A DNA stretch of 64,000 nt from Ancylomarina sp. DW003 (GCF_029029505.1 NZ_JAKJSD010000011.1:62001-126000); one strand, 5' to 3'; positions 8,054 to 17,132 are shown, numbered from the stretch's first letter. Numbers and translations are program-made. Notes: a model not told the origin generated them from the letters alone.

Positions 8054-10171
8054 ATGAAGAAACTAATTATCCCATTATTTTGCTCTTTAATAATGGTTTC
8101 CTGTTCAAACGAAAGAACAAAAATGAATTACCCTATTTCAAAAAAAGTCGATACGACTGACACTTACTTTAAAACTCCTGTAGCCGACCCATATAGATGG
8201 TTAGAAGACGATAATTCTGAAGAAACCAAAGCTTGGGTTGTAGAACAGAATAAGGTCACAGATCAATTCTTAAATGCTATTCCATTTAAAGCAAAAATAA
8301 AAGAACGATTAACTGAGGTTTGGAATTATCCAAAAGTTGGCGTTCCATTTAAAAAGGGAGATTTATATTTCCACTATCGCAACAATGGCTTACAAAATCA
8401 ATCGGTTTTATACGTTCAATCCAGCCTGGAAGACGAAGCCCGCATTCTTCTCGATCCGAACAAACTATCAGAAGATGGTACAGTAGCTCTGGCAAGCATC
8501 TCAGTTTCTAACGACAGTAAATATCTGGCCTATTTAATTGCCCGATCCGGATCAGATTGGAACGAAGTATTTGTTAAAGATATTGCTACGGGAAAAGATG
8601 TTGACGATCATTTAATGTGGCTTAAGTTTACAGGTGTTTCCTGGTATAAGGATGGATTCTTCTATGCAGCATATGATGCACCAAAGGAGGGAACAGAACT
8701 TTCAAATACAAATGAGTTCCACAAGGTATATTATCACAAACTAGGCAATAAACAATCGGAAGATGAGCTAGTCTACGAAGACTCAAATTTCCCCAAACGT
8801 TTGTATGGTGCTTCGGTTACCGATGACGAAAAGTATTTAATCCTTTCAGCAATGGCCGCTTCTCATGGAAATGCTCTCTATTTTAAAGAACTCGATAAAA
8901 AAGGATCGAAATTCAAACTGATTACTGATGAAATGACCTTCGATCATCGTGTTGGTGACGACGTAAACGGACAGTTATTGATGTATACCAACAATGGCGC
9001 TCCCAAATACCGCTTGGTATCGGTAGATGTAAACAATCCTTCGAAAGAGAATTGGACAAATCTTATTCCTGAAAAGGAAAATGTTTTAAGCGGTGTGAAA
9101 TTAGCAGGCGGTAAAATGATTGCCAGCTACATGCAAGATGCTTATTCGAAAATCGAAATCCTGAATATGGATGGAAGTTTCGATTATGAATTCGAACTGC
9201 CTGGGATTGGTACTGCCGGAAGTTTTTCAGGAAAGAAAGATGAAAAGACAGCTTTCTACAGCTTTGAATCGTTCACATCGCCTGAAATTGCTTACAAGTA
9301 TAATTTCGACACAAGGCAATCTGAAATCTTTTATCAACCTAAAATTAATTTTAATCCGGAAGACTTTATCACTGAGCAGAAGTTCTATATCAGCAAAGAT
9401 GGCTCTAGAATTCCCATGTTTATCATCTATAAAAAAGGTTTAAAACTAAATGGTAATAACCCTTGCTTACTTTATGGGTATGGCGGTTTCAATGTTAGCT
9501 TAACACCTTACTTTACACCTCGCCGATTGGTCTGGTTAGAAAATGGTGGCGTGTATGTTGTTGCCAACCTTCGTGGTGGTGGCGAATATGGAGAGAATTG
9601 GCATAAGGCCGGCACAAAACTGAACAAGCAAAATGTATTTGACGACTGCATTACTGCTGCCGAATACCTAATTGATAAAAAATATACCAACTCAAATAAG
9701 TTAGCTTTAAAAGGTGGCTCCAATGGTGGCTTACTTGTTGGAGCTGTTATTAATCAACGTCCGGATTTATTTAAAGTGGCAATTCCTGAAGTGGGTGTTA
9801 TGGATATGCTTCGTTACCATAAATTTACCATTGGATGGGCATGGGCCGGCGATTACGGAACAAGTGAAGAGAGCGAGGAAATGTTTAATTATCTCTATAA
9901 ATACTCACCTGTTCACAATATCACAGATAAAAACTACCCGGCCGTAATGGTCACAACTGCCGATCACGACGACAGAGTTGTCCCGGCTCATTCTTTTAAA
10001 TATATGGCAACTTTGCAGGAGAAATACACAGGGAATAATCCTGTTGTCATCCGAATTGAGTCGAATGCCGGACATGGTGCCGGCATGCCAACATCTAAAC
10101 AAATTGAAGAATATGCTGATATTTGGTCATTTATCTTTTACAATATGAATATCAATCTCGATTTGGAATAA
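8054..10171 (+). CDS. Prolyl oligopeptidase family serine peptidase (S9A), probable lipoprotein
   Basis: It cleaves short peptides after proline. The N-terminus MKKLIIPLFCSLIMVSC ends in a lipobox cysteine at residue 17, so the protein is probably anchored in the cell envelope. Residues about 25-430 form the seven-bladed propeller that gates the active site, starting with the typical DPYRWLED segment. The C-terminal alpha/beta-hydrolase domain carries the nucleophile in GGSNGG (Ser556), an Asp in DHDDRV (about 640) and the His in AGHGAG (His674), the classic S9A triad. The length of 705 aa is normal. It is monocistronic, with a strong hairpin about 30 bp downstream. Confidence 0.93.
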   Translation: MKKLIIPLFCSLIMVSCSNERTKMNYPISKKVDTTDTYFKTPVADPYRWLEDDNSEETKAWVVEQNKVTDQFLNAIPFKAKIKERLTEVWNYPKVGVPFKKGDLYFHYRNNGLQNQSVLYVQSSLEDEARILLDPNKLSEDGTVALASISVSNDSKYLAYLIARSGSDWNEVFVKDIATGKDVDDHLMWLKFTGVSWYKDGFFYAAYDAPKEGTELSNTNEFHKVYYHKLGNKQSEDELVYEDSNFPKRLYGASVTDDEKYLILSAMAASHGNALYFKELDKKGSKFKLITDEMTFDHRVGDDVNGQLLMYTNNGAPKYRLVSVDVNNPSKENWTNLIPEKENVLSGVKLAGGKMIASYMQDAYSKIEILNMDGSFDYEFELPGIGTAGSFSGKKDEKTAFYSFESFTSPEIAYKYNFDTRQSEIFYQPKINFNPEDFITEQKFYISKDGSRIPMFIIYKKGLKLNGNNPCLLYGYGGFNVSLTPYFTPRRLVWLENGGVYVVANLRGGGEYGENWHKAGTKLNKQNVFDDCITAAEYLIDKKYTNSNKLALKGGSNGGLLVGAVINQRPDLFKVAIPEVGVMDMLRYHKFTIGWAWAGDYGTSEESEEMFNYLYKYSPVHNITDKNYPAVMVTTADHDDRVVPAHSFKYMATLQEKYTGNNPVVIRIESNAGHGAGMPTSKQIEEYADIWSFIFYNMNINLDLE

Positions 10172-10197
10172 ATCATAAGAATAAAACGAATATTTCT

Positions 10198-10242
10198 AAG
10201 GATAGCCATTTTGATTTTTTTTATCAACAATGGCTATTCTTA
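10198..10242 (+). terminator. Hairpin after the prolyl oligopeptidase gene
   Basis: AAGGATAGCCATT pairs with AATGGCTATTCTT with inner TTGAT/ATCAA pairing and a T-rich loop. It is a long stem of about 18 bp and probably terminates the upstream transcript. Confidence 0.65.
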
Positions 10243-10313
10243 TTTTCGAAAAAGCCTGTTATTTACGCTTCATTTTATATTTTTACGAGTCCAAATCAGA
10301 AACACACTTTTTA

Positions 10314-10949
10314 ATGGATTATAATTTTATCGTCATCGAAGGAAACATAGGTGCCGGAAAAACTTCTTTATCAAACAAAATTGCCTCAGAATTCAATGCG
10401 AAACTCATTTTGGAGCAATTTGCGGAGAACCCTTTCCTACCTAAATTTTACGAGGAACCGGAAAAATATTCTTTCCCTCTTGAGATGTCTTTTTTAGCCG
10501 ATAGATACAATCAATTAAAAAATGAACTGAGCGAGCAAGACCTTTTCAAATCGTTCACTATTGCTGATTATTACTTTATGAAGTCTTTGATTTTTTCAAA
10601 GCAGACCCTTCAGGATGATGAATACAAATTGTATTCTCAGTTTTTTCACATCATTTACAACTCTTTACCAAAACCAGACTTGTATGTGTATTTACACTCA
10701 GATGTGGATAAATTATTGGAGAACATAAAAAAAAGAGGGCGAAATTACGAGCAGGATATAACAGCCGATTATTTGTTAAAGATTCAAAACAGCTATTTTT
10801 CTTTCTTCAAACAACAACAAGACCTGAACTTTCTCGTTATAGACACAAATAAAGTTGATTTTATGGATAACGAGGATGACTATGCCAATATCTGTGATGT
10901 TATCTTCAATACCAAATGCAAAAAAGGCCTCAATAGAATCATAATCTAA
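10314..10949 (+). CDS. Deoxynucleoside kinase
   Basis: A salvage kinase that phosphorylates deoxyadenosine, deoxyguanosine or related nucleosides. The P-loop GNIGAGKTS lies at the very N-terminus, and the LID arginine cluster RGRNYEQDI (about residues 140-148) is typical of the dCK/dGK family. The frame opens upstream at 10230, but the ATG at 10314 places the P-loop about 10 residues in, as in relatives, giving 211 aa. The substrate cannot be read from sequence alone. Confidence 0.88.
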   Translation: MDYNFIVIEGNIGAGKTSLSNKIASEFNAKLILEQFAENPFLPKFYEEPEKYSFPLEMSFLADRYNQLKNELSEQDLFKSFTIADYYFMKSLIFSKQTLQDDEYKLYSQFFHIIYNSLPKPDLYVYLHSDVDKLLENIKKRGRNYEQDITADYLLKIQNSYFSFFKQQQDLNFLVIDTNKVDFMDNEDDYANICDVIFNTKCKKGLNRIII

Positions 10950-10984
10950 TAGATAAGAGAAAAATTTAAATCAAATATCAATCT

Positions 10985-11012
10985 TTTGATGAATAAATTT
11001 TTCTTAAATTTG
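10985..11012 (+). promoter_or_regulatory. Predicted promoter of the TPR lipoprotein gene
   Basis: TTTG at 10985-10988 and a perfect -7 box TAAATTTG at 11005-11012. The spacer is 16 bases, a little shorter than the usual 19. The start codon lies 48 bases downstream. Confidence 0.5.
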
Positions 11013-11060
11013 TCTCCATATCCTTTTAATTAATTACAACAACATATTTAAGTTATTATC

Positions 11061-12785
11061 ATGAAAAAAATCAAGCTTAATCATGTAGCAGCTATGCTAC
11101 TAGCTGGAGCCTTACTTTCTGGTTGTGCTGGAATGAGTAAGATGAAAAAAAATGCAAGTGACATTGATTACAATGTGACTCCTGAAATTCTTGAGGCTCA
11201 TGCTCAGAAAGTTGATGTTGAGGTTAGCGTAAGAATTCCTGCTAACTATTTCAACAAGAATGTAACTTTAGTAGCAACTCCTGTATTGAAGTACGATGGT
11301 GGCGAAAAAGCTTTTGCTCCTAAAACACTTCAAGGTGAGAAAGTACAAGGAAATGCAATGGTAGTACCTTACGAAACAGGTAAAACGATTACCTATAAAG
11401 GAAGTATTGACTACGACAAAGCAATGCGTATTTCTGAGCTTGAAGTTCGTATGACTGCTTCAAAAGGTGAAAAATCATTGAATTTTGATCCTGTAAAAAT
11501 TGCTGATGGTGTAAAAGCAACTGCAACTCTTGTTCAGAATAACCCTGCTAACATTATTGGTAAGGATGCTTTCCAAAGAATTATTGCTGAAACGAAAGAA
11601 GCTGATCTTCATTACCTAATCAACAGCTCTCAGGTTCGTTGGTCAGAAATGAAAACCGAAGATATTAAAGCTTTAGGCGAGTACTTCAAAACTGTTGAAG
11701 CTGACGCTAATAAAGAATACAAAGGAATTGAAGTTTCTGCTTATGCATCACCTGATGGAGCTGAAGATTTCAATGAGAAATTAGCTGGTAAGCGTGAGGT
11801 TTCTTCTTCTAAGTATGTAAAGAAATCAATGAAAAAAGCTAAGCTTTCTAACTACGCTAGCGAAGACTTCTTCAAATCTAAGGTTACTCCTGAAGACTGG
11901 GATGGTTTCAAGAAATTGATGCAAGCTTCTAACATTAGAGACAAAGAATTAATTCTACGTGTTCTTTCAATGTACACAGATCCTGAAGTACGCGAGAAAG
12001 AAATCAAGAACATCTCTGCTGCTTTCTCTGAAGTTAAGAAAGAGATTCTTCCTAAGTTGAGAAGAGCTAAGTTCATGGTTAACGTTGATAACATTGGTAA
12101 ATCAGACGATCAAATTAAAGATCTTGCTAAGAACAATCCTGCTGAATTGAATGTTGAAGAATTGCTTTATGCTGCAACACTTACAAAAGTAGCTAGTGAG
12201 AAATTAGCAATTTATGAAACGGCTAAGAAGCAATTTGCTAAAGACTGGAGATCTCATAACGATGCTGGTATGGTTCTTTTCGGAATGGGTAAAGTTGACG
12301 AAGCTAAAGCTAACTTCGACAAAGCTGATCAGCTTTCAGCTAACAATCCGGTTGTTAAAAATAACTTAGGAGCTGTTGAATTAGTAAAAGGTAACACGGC
12401 TGATGCTGAAGTGTTATTCGGAGCTGCAACTGGTGCTGGTAGCGAGGTAAACTATAACTTAGGTATCGTTGCTGTTAAGAAAGCTCAGTACGACTTAGCA
12501 GCTCAGCAGTTTGGCGAGTGCAATTGTGTAAACTCTGCTTTAGCTAACATCCTTGCTGGAAAATACACTGTTGCTCTTGAGAAATTGAACAAGAACACAA
12601 GTGATAACGCTATGGTTGATTACCTAAAAGCTATTGTTGGTGCAAGAACTAACAACGAAAACTTAATTTTCTCTAACTTGAAATCAGCTACTGCTAAGGA
12701 TGCTTCTTTGAAAGCTTTCGCTAAGACAGATCTTGAATTCTTCACTGTTTTTGAAAATGCAGAATTTAAAGCTATCGTTGAGTAA
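11061..12785 (+). CDS. TPR-repeat outer-envelope lipoprotein with OmpA-like segment
   Basis: 574 aa with a lipoprotein signal peptide (lipobox LSGC, Cys22). A beta-rich N-terminal half leads to the segment AYASPDGAEDFNEKLAGKR (about residues 227-245), which resembles the peptidoglycan-binding loop of OmpA-family domains. TPR-like helices with DAGMVLFGMGKVDEAKANFDKA and similar repeats run from about 395 to the end. Codon use is strongly biased (Ala GCT, Lys AAG), as in abundant proteins. Similar proteins occur across Bacteroidales as abundant cell-envelope proteins. The exact role is unknown; it could link peptidoglycan and outer membrane. It is monocistronic with its own promoter and terminator. 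Confidence 0.72.
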   Translation: MKKIKLNHVAAMLLAGALLSGCAGMSKMKKNASDIDYNVTPEILEAHAQKVDVEVSVRIPANYFNKNVTLVATPVLKYDGGEKAFAPKTLQGEKVQGNAMVVPYETGKTITYKGSIDYDKAMRISELEVRMTASKGEKSLNFDPVKIADGVKATATLVQNNPANIIGKDAFQRIIAETKEADLHYLINSSQVRWSEMKTEDIKALGEYFKTVEADANKEYKGIEVSAYASPDGAEDFNEKLAGKREVSSSKYVKKSMKKAKLSNYASEDFFKSKVTPEDWDGFKKLMQASNIRDKELILRVLSMYTDPEVREKEIKNISAAFSEVKKEILPKLRRAKFMVNVDNIGKSDDQIKDLAKNNPAELNVEELLYAATLTKVASEKLAIYETAKKQFAKDWRSHNDAGMVLFGMGKVDEAKANFDKADQLSANNPVVKNNLGAVELVKGNTADAEVLFGAATGAGSEVNYNLGIVAVKKAQYDLAAQQFGECNCVNSALANILAGKYTVALEKLNKNTSDNAMVDYLKAIVGARTNNENLIFSNLKSATAKDASLKAFAKTDLEFFTVFENAEFKAIVE

Positions 12786-12809
12786 TTAAAACTCAATTCA
12801 AAGCATATA

Positions 12810-12839
12810 AAAACGGCTCTTTAGGGAGCCGTTTTTTTT
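12810..12839 (+). terminator. Rho-independent terminator after the TPR lipoprotein gene
   Basis: AAAACGGCTC / GAGCCGTTTT stem with a 6-base loop and a T8 run. Confidence 0.93.
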
Positions 12840-13062
12840 CGCTCATATTCTCAGGTGAATCATTACATTTATCAAAAGAAAAAGCCTCATCAACCTAAAA
12901 ACAGGCAAAGCCTATATGGATATGAAGGATATTTTATATCTTAGTCCCCACTGCAAATTCACCATTTTGTAAACGATGATACTTTTAACAGTACAAAAAG
13001 TAGCTTAGCTGCAACGAGAAGCATCATCTTCTTTCAAATTCTGAATTCAACACAAGTATAAT

Positions 13063-13869
13063 ATGGAAATCATTATCCCTAAAAAACTCACGAATAACTT
13101 TCAGAGTCATTTATTCCTAACAGAATTTTATGCCTCTACAAAGCAATTGATTAAAGACGAAGTTGTTCTCAATTTTGAAGAGACCAAACTCATCGAATCA
13201 AACCTGTTTGCTGTTATCGGGAGTTTGATTATGGATCTTGAAAGACGTAAAAACAAAGTGCGCCTCATTAACATTCACGACTCTATTCTCAATCTTTTTT
13301 ATACCAAAAAGATGGTTAGGGGTGGGATGAAAAAGGATGTTTGGAAGAGTCTGATTAAATGCCAGTTCTTTTCGAGCGATGATGAAAGCCAGTTGACCGA
13401 TTATTTGGAGACAAAGATATTTCCTGAGCGTCCGGATGTGGCCCTGAATCCTCAATTAAAGATGGCCATTGAACTGTGCGTGGCTGAAATTTTCAGAAAT
13501 GCCTTTGCACATAGTAACCGTAAAGAGGTTTTTATTTCTCACTACGTATCGGTACACAACAAGAAACTCATTATCAGTATTGTCAACCGCGGTGTAAGCA
13601 TACCACAACTAGCTACTGGCGTACTAAAAAAAGCTCAGAATGGCATGGGAGCCATCAAATGGGCAATTGAGTCAGGTACCACTTCTAAACCATTTAAGCG
13701 CAATGGAATGGGCCTATTCACCATTCGTCAGTTTATAGAGCAAAACGATGGTAAAATTCAGATTATATCAGGTAACGGTGTATGGAAACAAGTGAAGTAT
13801 CGCAAGTTCTCTAAGCTAACTCGCAAAGAATTTCCTGGTACTATTGTGACACTTGAATTTAATGTATAG
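13063..13869 (+). CDS. STAS-like plus GHKL ATPase-domain protein
   Basis: 268 aa. The N-terminal about 110 residues look like a STAS fold (VVLNFEETKLIESNLFAVIG followed by a positively charged helix). Residues about 140-260 form a histidine-kinase-type ATPase domain. The N box is ELCVAEIFRNAFAHS and a G2 box KRNGMGLFTI is present. The G1 box reads IVNRGVSIP, with Asn where the adenine-binding Asp is expected. There is no H box or receiver domain, so it is not a sensor kinase by itself. It could be an RsbW-like or MutL/Hsp90-like regulator. It is flanked by terminators and repeats, so it is probably transcribed alone. Function unknown. Confidence 0.65.
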   Translation: MEIIIPKKLTNNFQSHLFLTEFYASTKQLIKDEVVLNFEETKLIESNLFAVIGSLIMDLERRKNKVRLINIHDSILNLFYTKKMVRGGMKKDVWKSLIKCQFFSSDDESQLTDYLETKIFPERPDVALNPQLKMAIELCVAEIFRNAFAHSNRKEVFISHYVSVHNKKLIISIVNRGVSIPQLATGVLKKAQNGMGAIKWAIESGTTSKPFKRNGMGLFTIRQFIEQNDGKIQIISGNGVWKQVKYRKFSKLTRKEFPGTIVTLEFNV

Positions 13870-13875
13870 TCTTTT

Positions 13876-13988
13876 TAGTTTTCACGCAAAGTACGCAGAG
13901 AAAAAGTTATAATAACGCAAAGACTAAAAATAAAGGATTAACTCTTTGCAATATCTGCGAAAAAACTTAGCGCTCTTTGCGAGGGATC
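13876..13988. repeat. Dispersed intergenic repeat of the cgcaaag type
   Basis: Words acgcaaag, acgcagag, ctctttgc, atctgcg and gctctttgcg alternate in direct and inverted order. The segment resembles repeat-like spacers often seen in Bacteroidota. No coding potential is visible. Confidence 0.5.
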
Positions 13989-13991
13989 GTC

Positions 13992-14522
13992 TTAGAATCT
14001 CAACTTCGAGAATAAATCCCAAAGTACAATACCACAACTTACCGAGATATTGAAAGAGTGTTTGGTTCCAAACTGTGGAATTTCGATGCACGACTCCGAA
14101 GCATCAACAATCTTTTGCTGTACCCCTTTCACTTCGTTACCAAAAACGAAAGCATACTTTTTATCCGATTCAATTTGGAAGTCAGGCAATGAAACCGAGT
14201 TTTCTGCTTGCTCAATTGAATAAACGCCAAAACCTTTAGCCTTAAGATCGGCAACAGCATCTTCTGTTTTCTCGAAATATTTCCAGACCACAGAATCCTC
14301 AGCACCCAAAGCCGTTTTATGCAAATCGCGATGCGGTGGTGTCGCCGTAATCCCACATAAATAAATGGCCTCAACCAAAAGGGCATCAGAAGTACGAAAA
14401 ACTGAACCAATATTGTTTAAACTGCGTACATTATCCAACACAATGATAAAAGGTGTTTTCTCTGCCGTTTTAAACTCACTTATACTTTTGCGATTCAGTT
14501 CGCTATTTTTCAACTTCCTCAT
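13992..14522 (-). CDS. SpoU/TrmH-family RNA 2'-O-methyltransferase
   Basis: 176 aa, a minimal SPOUT methyltransferase without the N-terminal domain of RlmB. It has motif 1 (LDNVRSLNNIGSVFRTSDA, residues about 30-48), motif 2 (VFGNEVKGV) and motif 3 (IPQFGTKHSFNISVSCGIVLWD). This form is closest in layout to TrmH-type enzymes, which methylate G18 or the wobble base of tRNA; the exact target is not certain. A leftward -7-like box TAAATTCG lies about 28 bases upstream of its start. Confidence 0.85.
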   Translation of the reverse strand: MRKLKNSELNRKSISEFKTAEKTPFIIVLDNVRSLNNIGSVFRTSDALLVEAIYLCGITATPPHRDLHKTALGAEDSVVWKYFEKTEDAVADLKAKGFGVYSIEQAENSVSLPDFQIESDKKYAFVFGNEVKGVQQKIVDASESCIEIPQFGTKHSFNISVSCGIVLWDLFSKLRF

Positions 14523-14910
14523 GCTAATAATTTCTTTTTAATGATGGCGCGAATTTAATACTAAAAAACTAGACAACCTTAACGGCCCTTTAAAACGTGC
14601 TTATGTTTTTGTAAAAACATAGGTCCATTTTACTCAAAATATAGTGTAGTTTTTCTGCTCCCTAGTCAATCTTGGTTATCATCTCCTTACAATAACATGG
14701 AGTAAACATCTAGTTTAGATCAAAACTTATGCAATAGTATATAACTTACTTGGGTAATACAGCTCTCTTCTTAATAAAAGATTGACAGACCTGAAAATAT
14801 GAAACTTAGTTTTTAATTGTTATTTTAGTTCCGTTTTATCAAAAGAGAAATAAGAAACAACGACCATATGGTTGTTTTTAAACTAGTTGTTATCATTAAA
14901 AAGAAGACAA
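14523..14910. promoter_or_regulatory. Spacer at the left edge of the accessory island; upstream region of the 14911 gene
   Basis: It holds the divergent promoter zone of the methyltransferase and a hairpin (ttatgtttttgtaaaaacata, 14603-14623). Three stretches (about 14630-14690, 14775-14835 and 14866-14881) recur in diverged form and in the same order in the spacer 15938-16474. A -7-like TTATTTTAG lies at about 14821-14829. Confidence 0.4.
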
Positions 14911-15387
14911 ATGAAATTAGGTAAAGTATTAGATTTTGCACAAGAAATAGGAACAATTATGTATGTTGGGGGAATTCTCTCTCATATTGTAATAGGCATA
15001 ATATTTAACGGTGCTGAACCAAGTACTATACATGATGTTTATATTTATAAAGAAAAAAGTGCTTATATATTAATTCTTTCCGGATTGGCACTCAAAATAA
15101 TCTCCGATTTAATACTTTTCTTTTCACTTAAACAAAAACCCAATTGGTTAAAATTGAAACTATTACTGGTCGCTTTTTTGACAGTAAATGCATTTGTATT
15201 TTTAGTTCCAATGATGCCAGAATTAGTTCAACTAGCAAAAGAATCAATACCTACTGGGAAAATTAGTCAAGAGTTTTTAGATCGTGAACATACCGAACAA
15301 CTGGTTGGGCAATCAAATATTATTCCATTACTTCTGGAATTGATTTTAGGATCATTTAAACCAAAATTAGGAAAAGAGCGAGTTTAA
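14911..15387 (+). CDS. Four-helix membrane protein, cytochrome b561 partner
   Basis: 158 aa from the ATG at 14911; the frame opens at 14887, but the short form begins MKLGKVLDFAQEIG with better spacing from the upstream region. Hydrophobic segments lie at about residues 15-35, 52-72, 80-98 and 138-152. One histidine is in the first helix (GGILSHIVIG). I do not recognise a named family. It is followed 28 bp later by a cytochrome b561 gene, so the two probably form a membrane redox unit. Confidence 0.6.
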   Translation: MKLGKVLDFAQEIGTIMYVGGILSHIVIGIIFNGAEPSTIHDVYIYKEKSAYILILSGLALKIISDLILFFSLKQKPNWLKLKLLLVAFLTVNAFVFLVPMMPELVQLAKESIPTGKISQEFLDREHTEQLVGQSNIIPLLLELILGSFKPKLGKERV

Positions 15388-15415
15388 AAATAGTTAACTC
15401 TAAAGCAAGAATAAA

Positions 15416-15937
15416 ATGACTCAAAACGATTTGACAAAGAAGTTCAGCAGAAGTACAAGAGTAACACACGGAATAACTGCCTTACTCATTCTAGCACTTT
15501 TCCCAATGGGGAAATATATGGAAGGACTTGAAATATCTGAAAAAATGGGTTTAGTGAAAATTCACGCTATCTTAGGAATTATAGTTTTAGTCCTAACAAT
15601 TATTAGAACTATATCCTTTTTTAAACACGAAAGACCAACAGATTTAAAAACGGGCTCAAAATTCAATGATAAGTTAGCCGTTTGGATTCACAACATTTTT
15701 TATTTCTTACTTTTTGGTATAGCTATTTCAGGATTAGCAGCTATGATTTTAGGTGGCTATGGAGAAGCTCTAAAAACAGGAGTAATTGATATTATTAAAC
15801 CACATAGTGAAATACCTCCTATGAAAGCACACGGAATTATGGCAACAGTTATGATAATACTGCTGGTGATGCACGTAGCAGGCTTTATTAAACACTTGGT
15901 TTTAAAGAAAGAAAACACGCTGAAAAGAATTCTTTAA
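15416..15937 (+). CDS. Prokaryotic cytochrome b561-family di-heme membrane protein
   Basis: 173 aa with four membrane helices. Candidate heme-ligating histidines are in THGITA (helix 1), KIHAILG (helix 2), WIHNIFYF (helix 3) and MHVAGF (helix 4), the pattern of bacterial b561 proteins. These accept electrons from the quinone pool or superoxide. Highly hydrophobic with a basic C-terminus. It is the second gene of a two-gene unit with the 158-aa membrane protein. Confidence 0.85.
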   Translation: MTQNDLTKKFSRSTRVTHGITALLILALFPMGKYMEGLEISEKMGLVKIHAILGIIVLVLTIIRTISFFKHERPTDLKTGSKFNDKLAVWIHNIFYFLLFGIAISGLAAMILGGYGEALKTGVIDIIKPHSEIPPMKAHGIMATVMIILLVMHVAGFIKHLVLKKENTLKRIL

Positions 15938-16474
15938 GAATAAACACCATATAAAAATGCAAAAACACTTTTTTCGCCTGGTAAGGAATTAAAGAAAATG
16001 CTCAATAATTTATCATACGAAAAGGTCGGGTAAAAAGACCAAAGCACGTTTTACTTAAAAAATAGTGTCGTTTTTAAAAAATGATACTATTTTCTTGTCT
16101 CTTAAGCACACTTGATTATCAGCACATTGCCCCCTTAACTAAACATTGATTTTTGTTACAGAAAACAAGAAGCCTTTTCTTTAATTTTACTCCTTGGATA
16201 TAACTATTATCTTCTGATTGGTCTTTTACGTCCGAACAGAAGTAGATCGTTTCATAGTTCAATATTCAGCTTCTCCCCTTGCCGAGATAAGAACTTCTTT
16301 AAAATGCGATTTTTTGTATCAAAAGTTGACAGTATGAATATTAGTTGAAATTTGATACTTTAGTACGTGTTTAAATATCATTATATTGATGATATTTTTA
16401 CAAATCAACATAATCTATGGTTGTTACAAACAAGTTAGGGTGCAAATAAAGAAGGACTTTGAAAATTTCAAAAT
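15938..16474. other. 537-bp non-coding spacer inside the accessory island
   Basis: I see no convincing gene. It contains a diverged second copy of the 14630-14835 upstream segment (tagtgtcgtttttaaa at about 16064-16079, then the tcaaaagttgacag block at 16319-16332). It also has a perfect AAATATCAT/ATGATATTT hairpin at 16373-16397 and AT-rich DNA before the small gene at 16475. Confidence 0.4.
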
Positions 16475-16702
16475 ATGAAAATTGATTATAGAAAATTATT
16501 AACAATATGGATAGCATTAGGTGTATTTATAGGCGGATATCTAATGATTTATCCAATTGAGCATCGCAGGCACAAAACAAATATAAATGGAAATATGCGT
16601 TCTTGGTCTGAAGATGGAAAAGAAGGACAGATAATATTGCTTATGACACTTGTTGGTGGAATTTGTATTTACGGATTTGGTTCGATAAATAAAAAAAAAT
16701 AA
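16475..16702 (+). CDS. Small hypothetical membrane protein
   Basis: 75 aa with two hydrophobic helices (about residues 8-26 and 52-70) separated by a charged loop (EHRRHKTNINGNMRSWSEDGKEGQ). It ends in a lysine tail. There is no family I recognise. Codon use and AT content match the other cassette-like genes that follow. It is likely real because the two-helix layout and charge distribution are coherent. Confidence 0.5.
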   Translation: MKIDYRKLLTIWIALGVFIGGYLMIYPIEHRRHKTNINGNMRSWSEDGKEGQIILLMTLVGGICIYGFGSINKKK

Positions 16703-16780
16703 ATCTGTTTAGCTGGTATTGATTGAAATGGCGGATTTAGGAGATGACTGCTAAATCAATCATGGCATAAAGTTGATTGA

Positions 16781-16918
16781 GACTATAAATCTTTAAATCT
16801 TCATATTATAGCGAAGACCAGCGAAGGGAAGAAAAAGGTATATGTACGTGAACACACCAAGAAAACCAGTAATGGTAAGGTGAAAGTTCCTGCACATTAT
16901 CGTTCTACCCCTAATTAA
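16781..16918 (+). pseudogene. C-terminal remnant of a gene (45 codons, no start)
   Basis: An open stretch after a stop at 16778-16780 encodes a basic, repeat-like tail ending in VKVPAHYRSTPN and a TAA stop. A good terminator follows at once. It has no ATG and no upstream coding sequence. The tail resembles the HYRS(T/S)P endings of small secreted or phage-related proteins, by recollection only. Probably the end of a gene cut by cassette exchange. Confidence 0.45.
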
Positions 16919-16925
16919 ACAGATT

Positions 16926-16958
16926 AGAGGTTGCCTGTTTTAACAGGCTTCCTCTTTT
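16926..16958 (+). terminator. Terminator after the 16.8-kb gene remnant
   Basis: AGAGG-TTGCCTG / CAGGC-TTCCTCT stem followed by TTT. It terminates a gene whose body has been lost. Confidence 0.75.
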
Positions 16959-16990
16959 ATTGAATAAATAATTCAAATGATAATAACGAC

Positions 16991-17123
16991 GCCCTAACAA
17001 AAGTTAAAATTAATGGGCGGTGACGCTCAACTAGATAATGTAACAAAAACAATAAATGTAAGCGGTTTTGATAAGGCAGCGATTGTAAATCGCCCACAAA
17101 ATTTTAGCAAACTCATTACCTAC
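16991..17123 (+). repeat. attC-like palindromic cassette junction J1
   Basis: The left part has GCCCTAACAAAAG (16991-17003) and ATGGGCG (17013-17019). A second left-arm copy, TAACAAAAACAATAAATG, begins at 17041. A hairpin GCGGTTT (17062-17068) / AAATCGC (17088-17094) is followed by CCACAAAATTTTAGCAA and the arm TTACCTAC (17116-17123). The left block AAAATTAATGGGCG and right block CGCCCACAAAATTTT are imperfect inverted repeats. The whole is about 130 bp, the size and symmetry of long attC (VCR-like) sites. Confidence 0.55.
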
Positions 17124-17132
17124 AAGCTCTAA

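Noticed and set aside
9171-9443. Frames inside the prolyl oligopeptidase gene (9171-9443, 9714-9947, 9508-9723)
   Set aside because: Shadows of an intact 705-aa gene with all catalytic residues.
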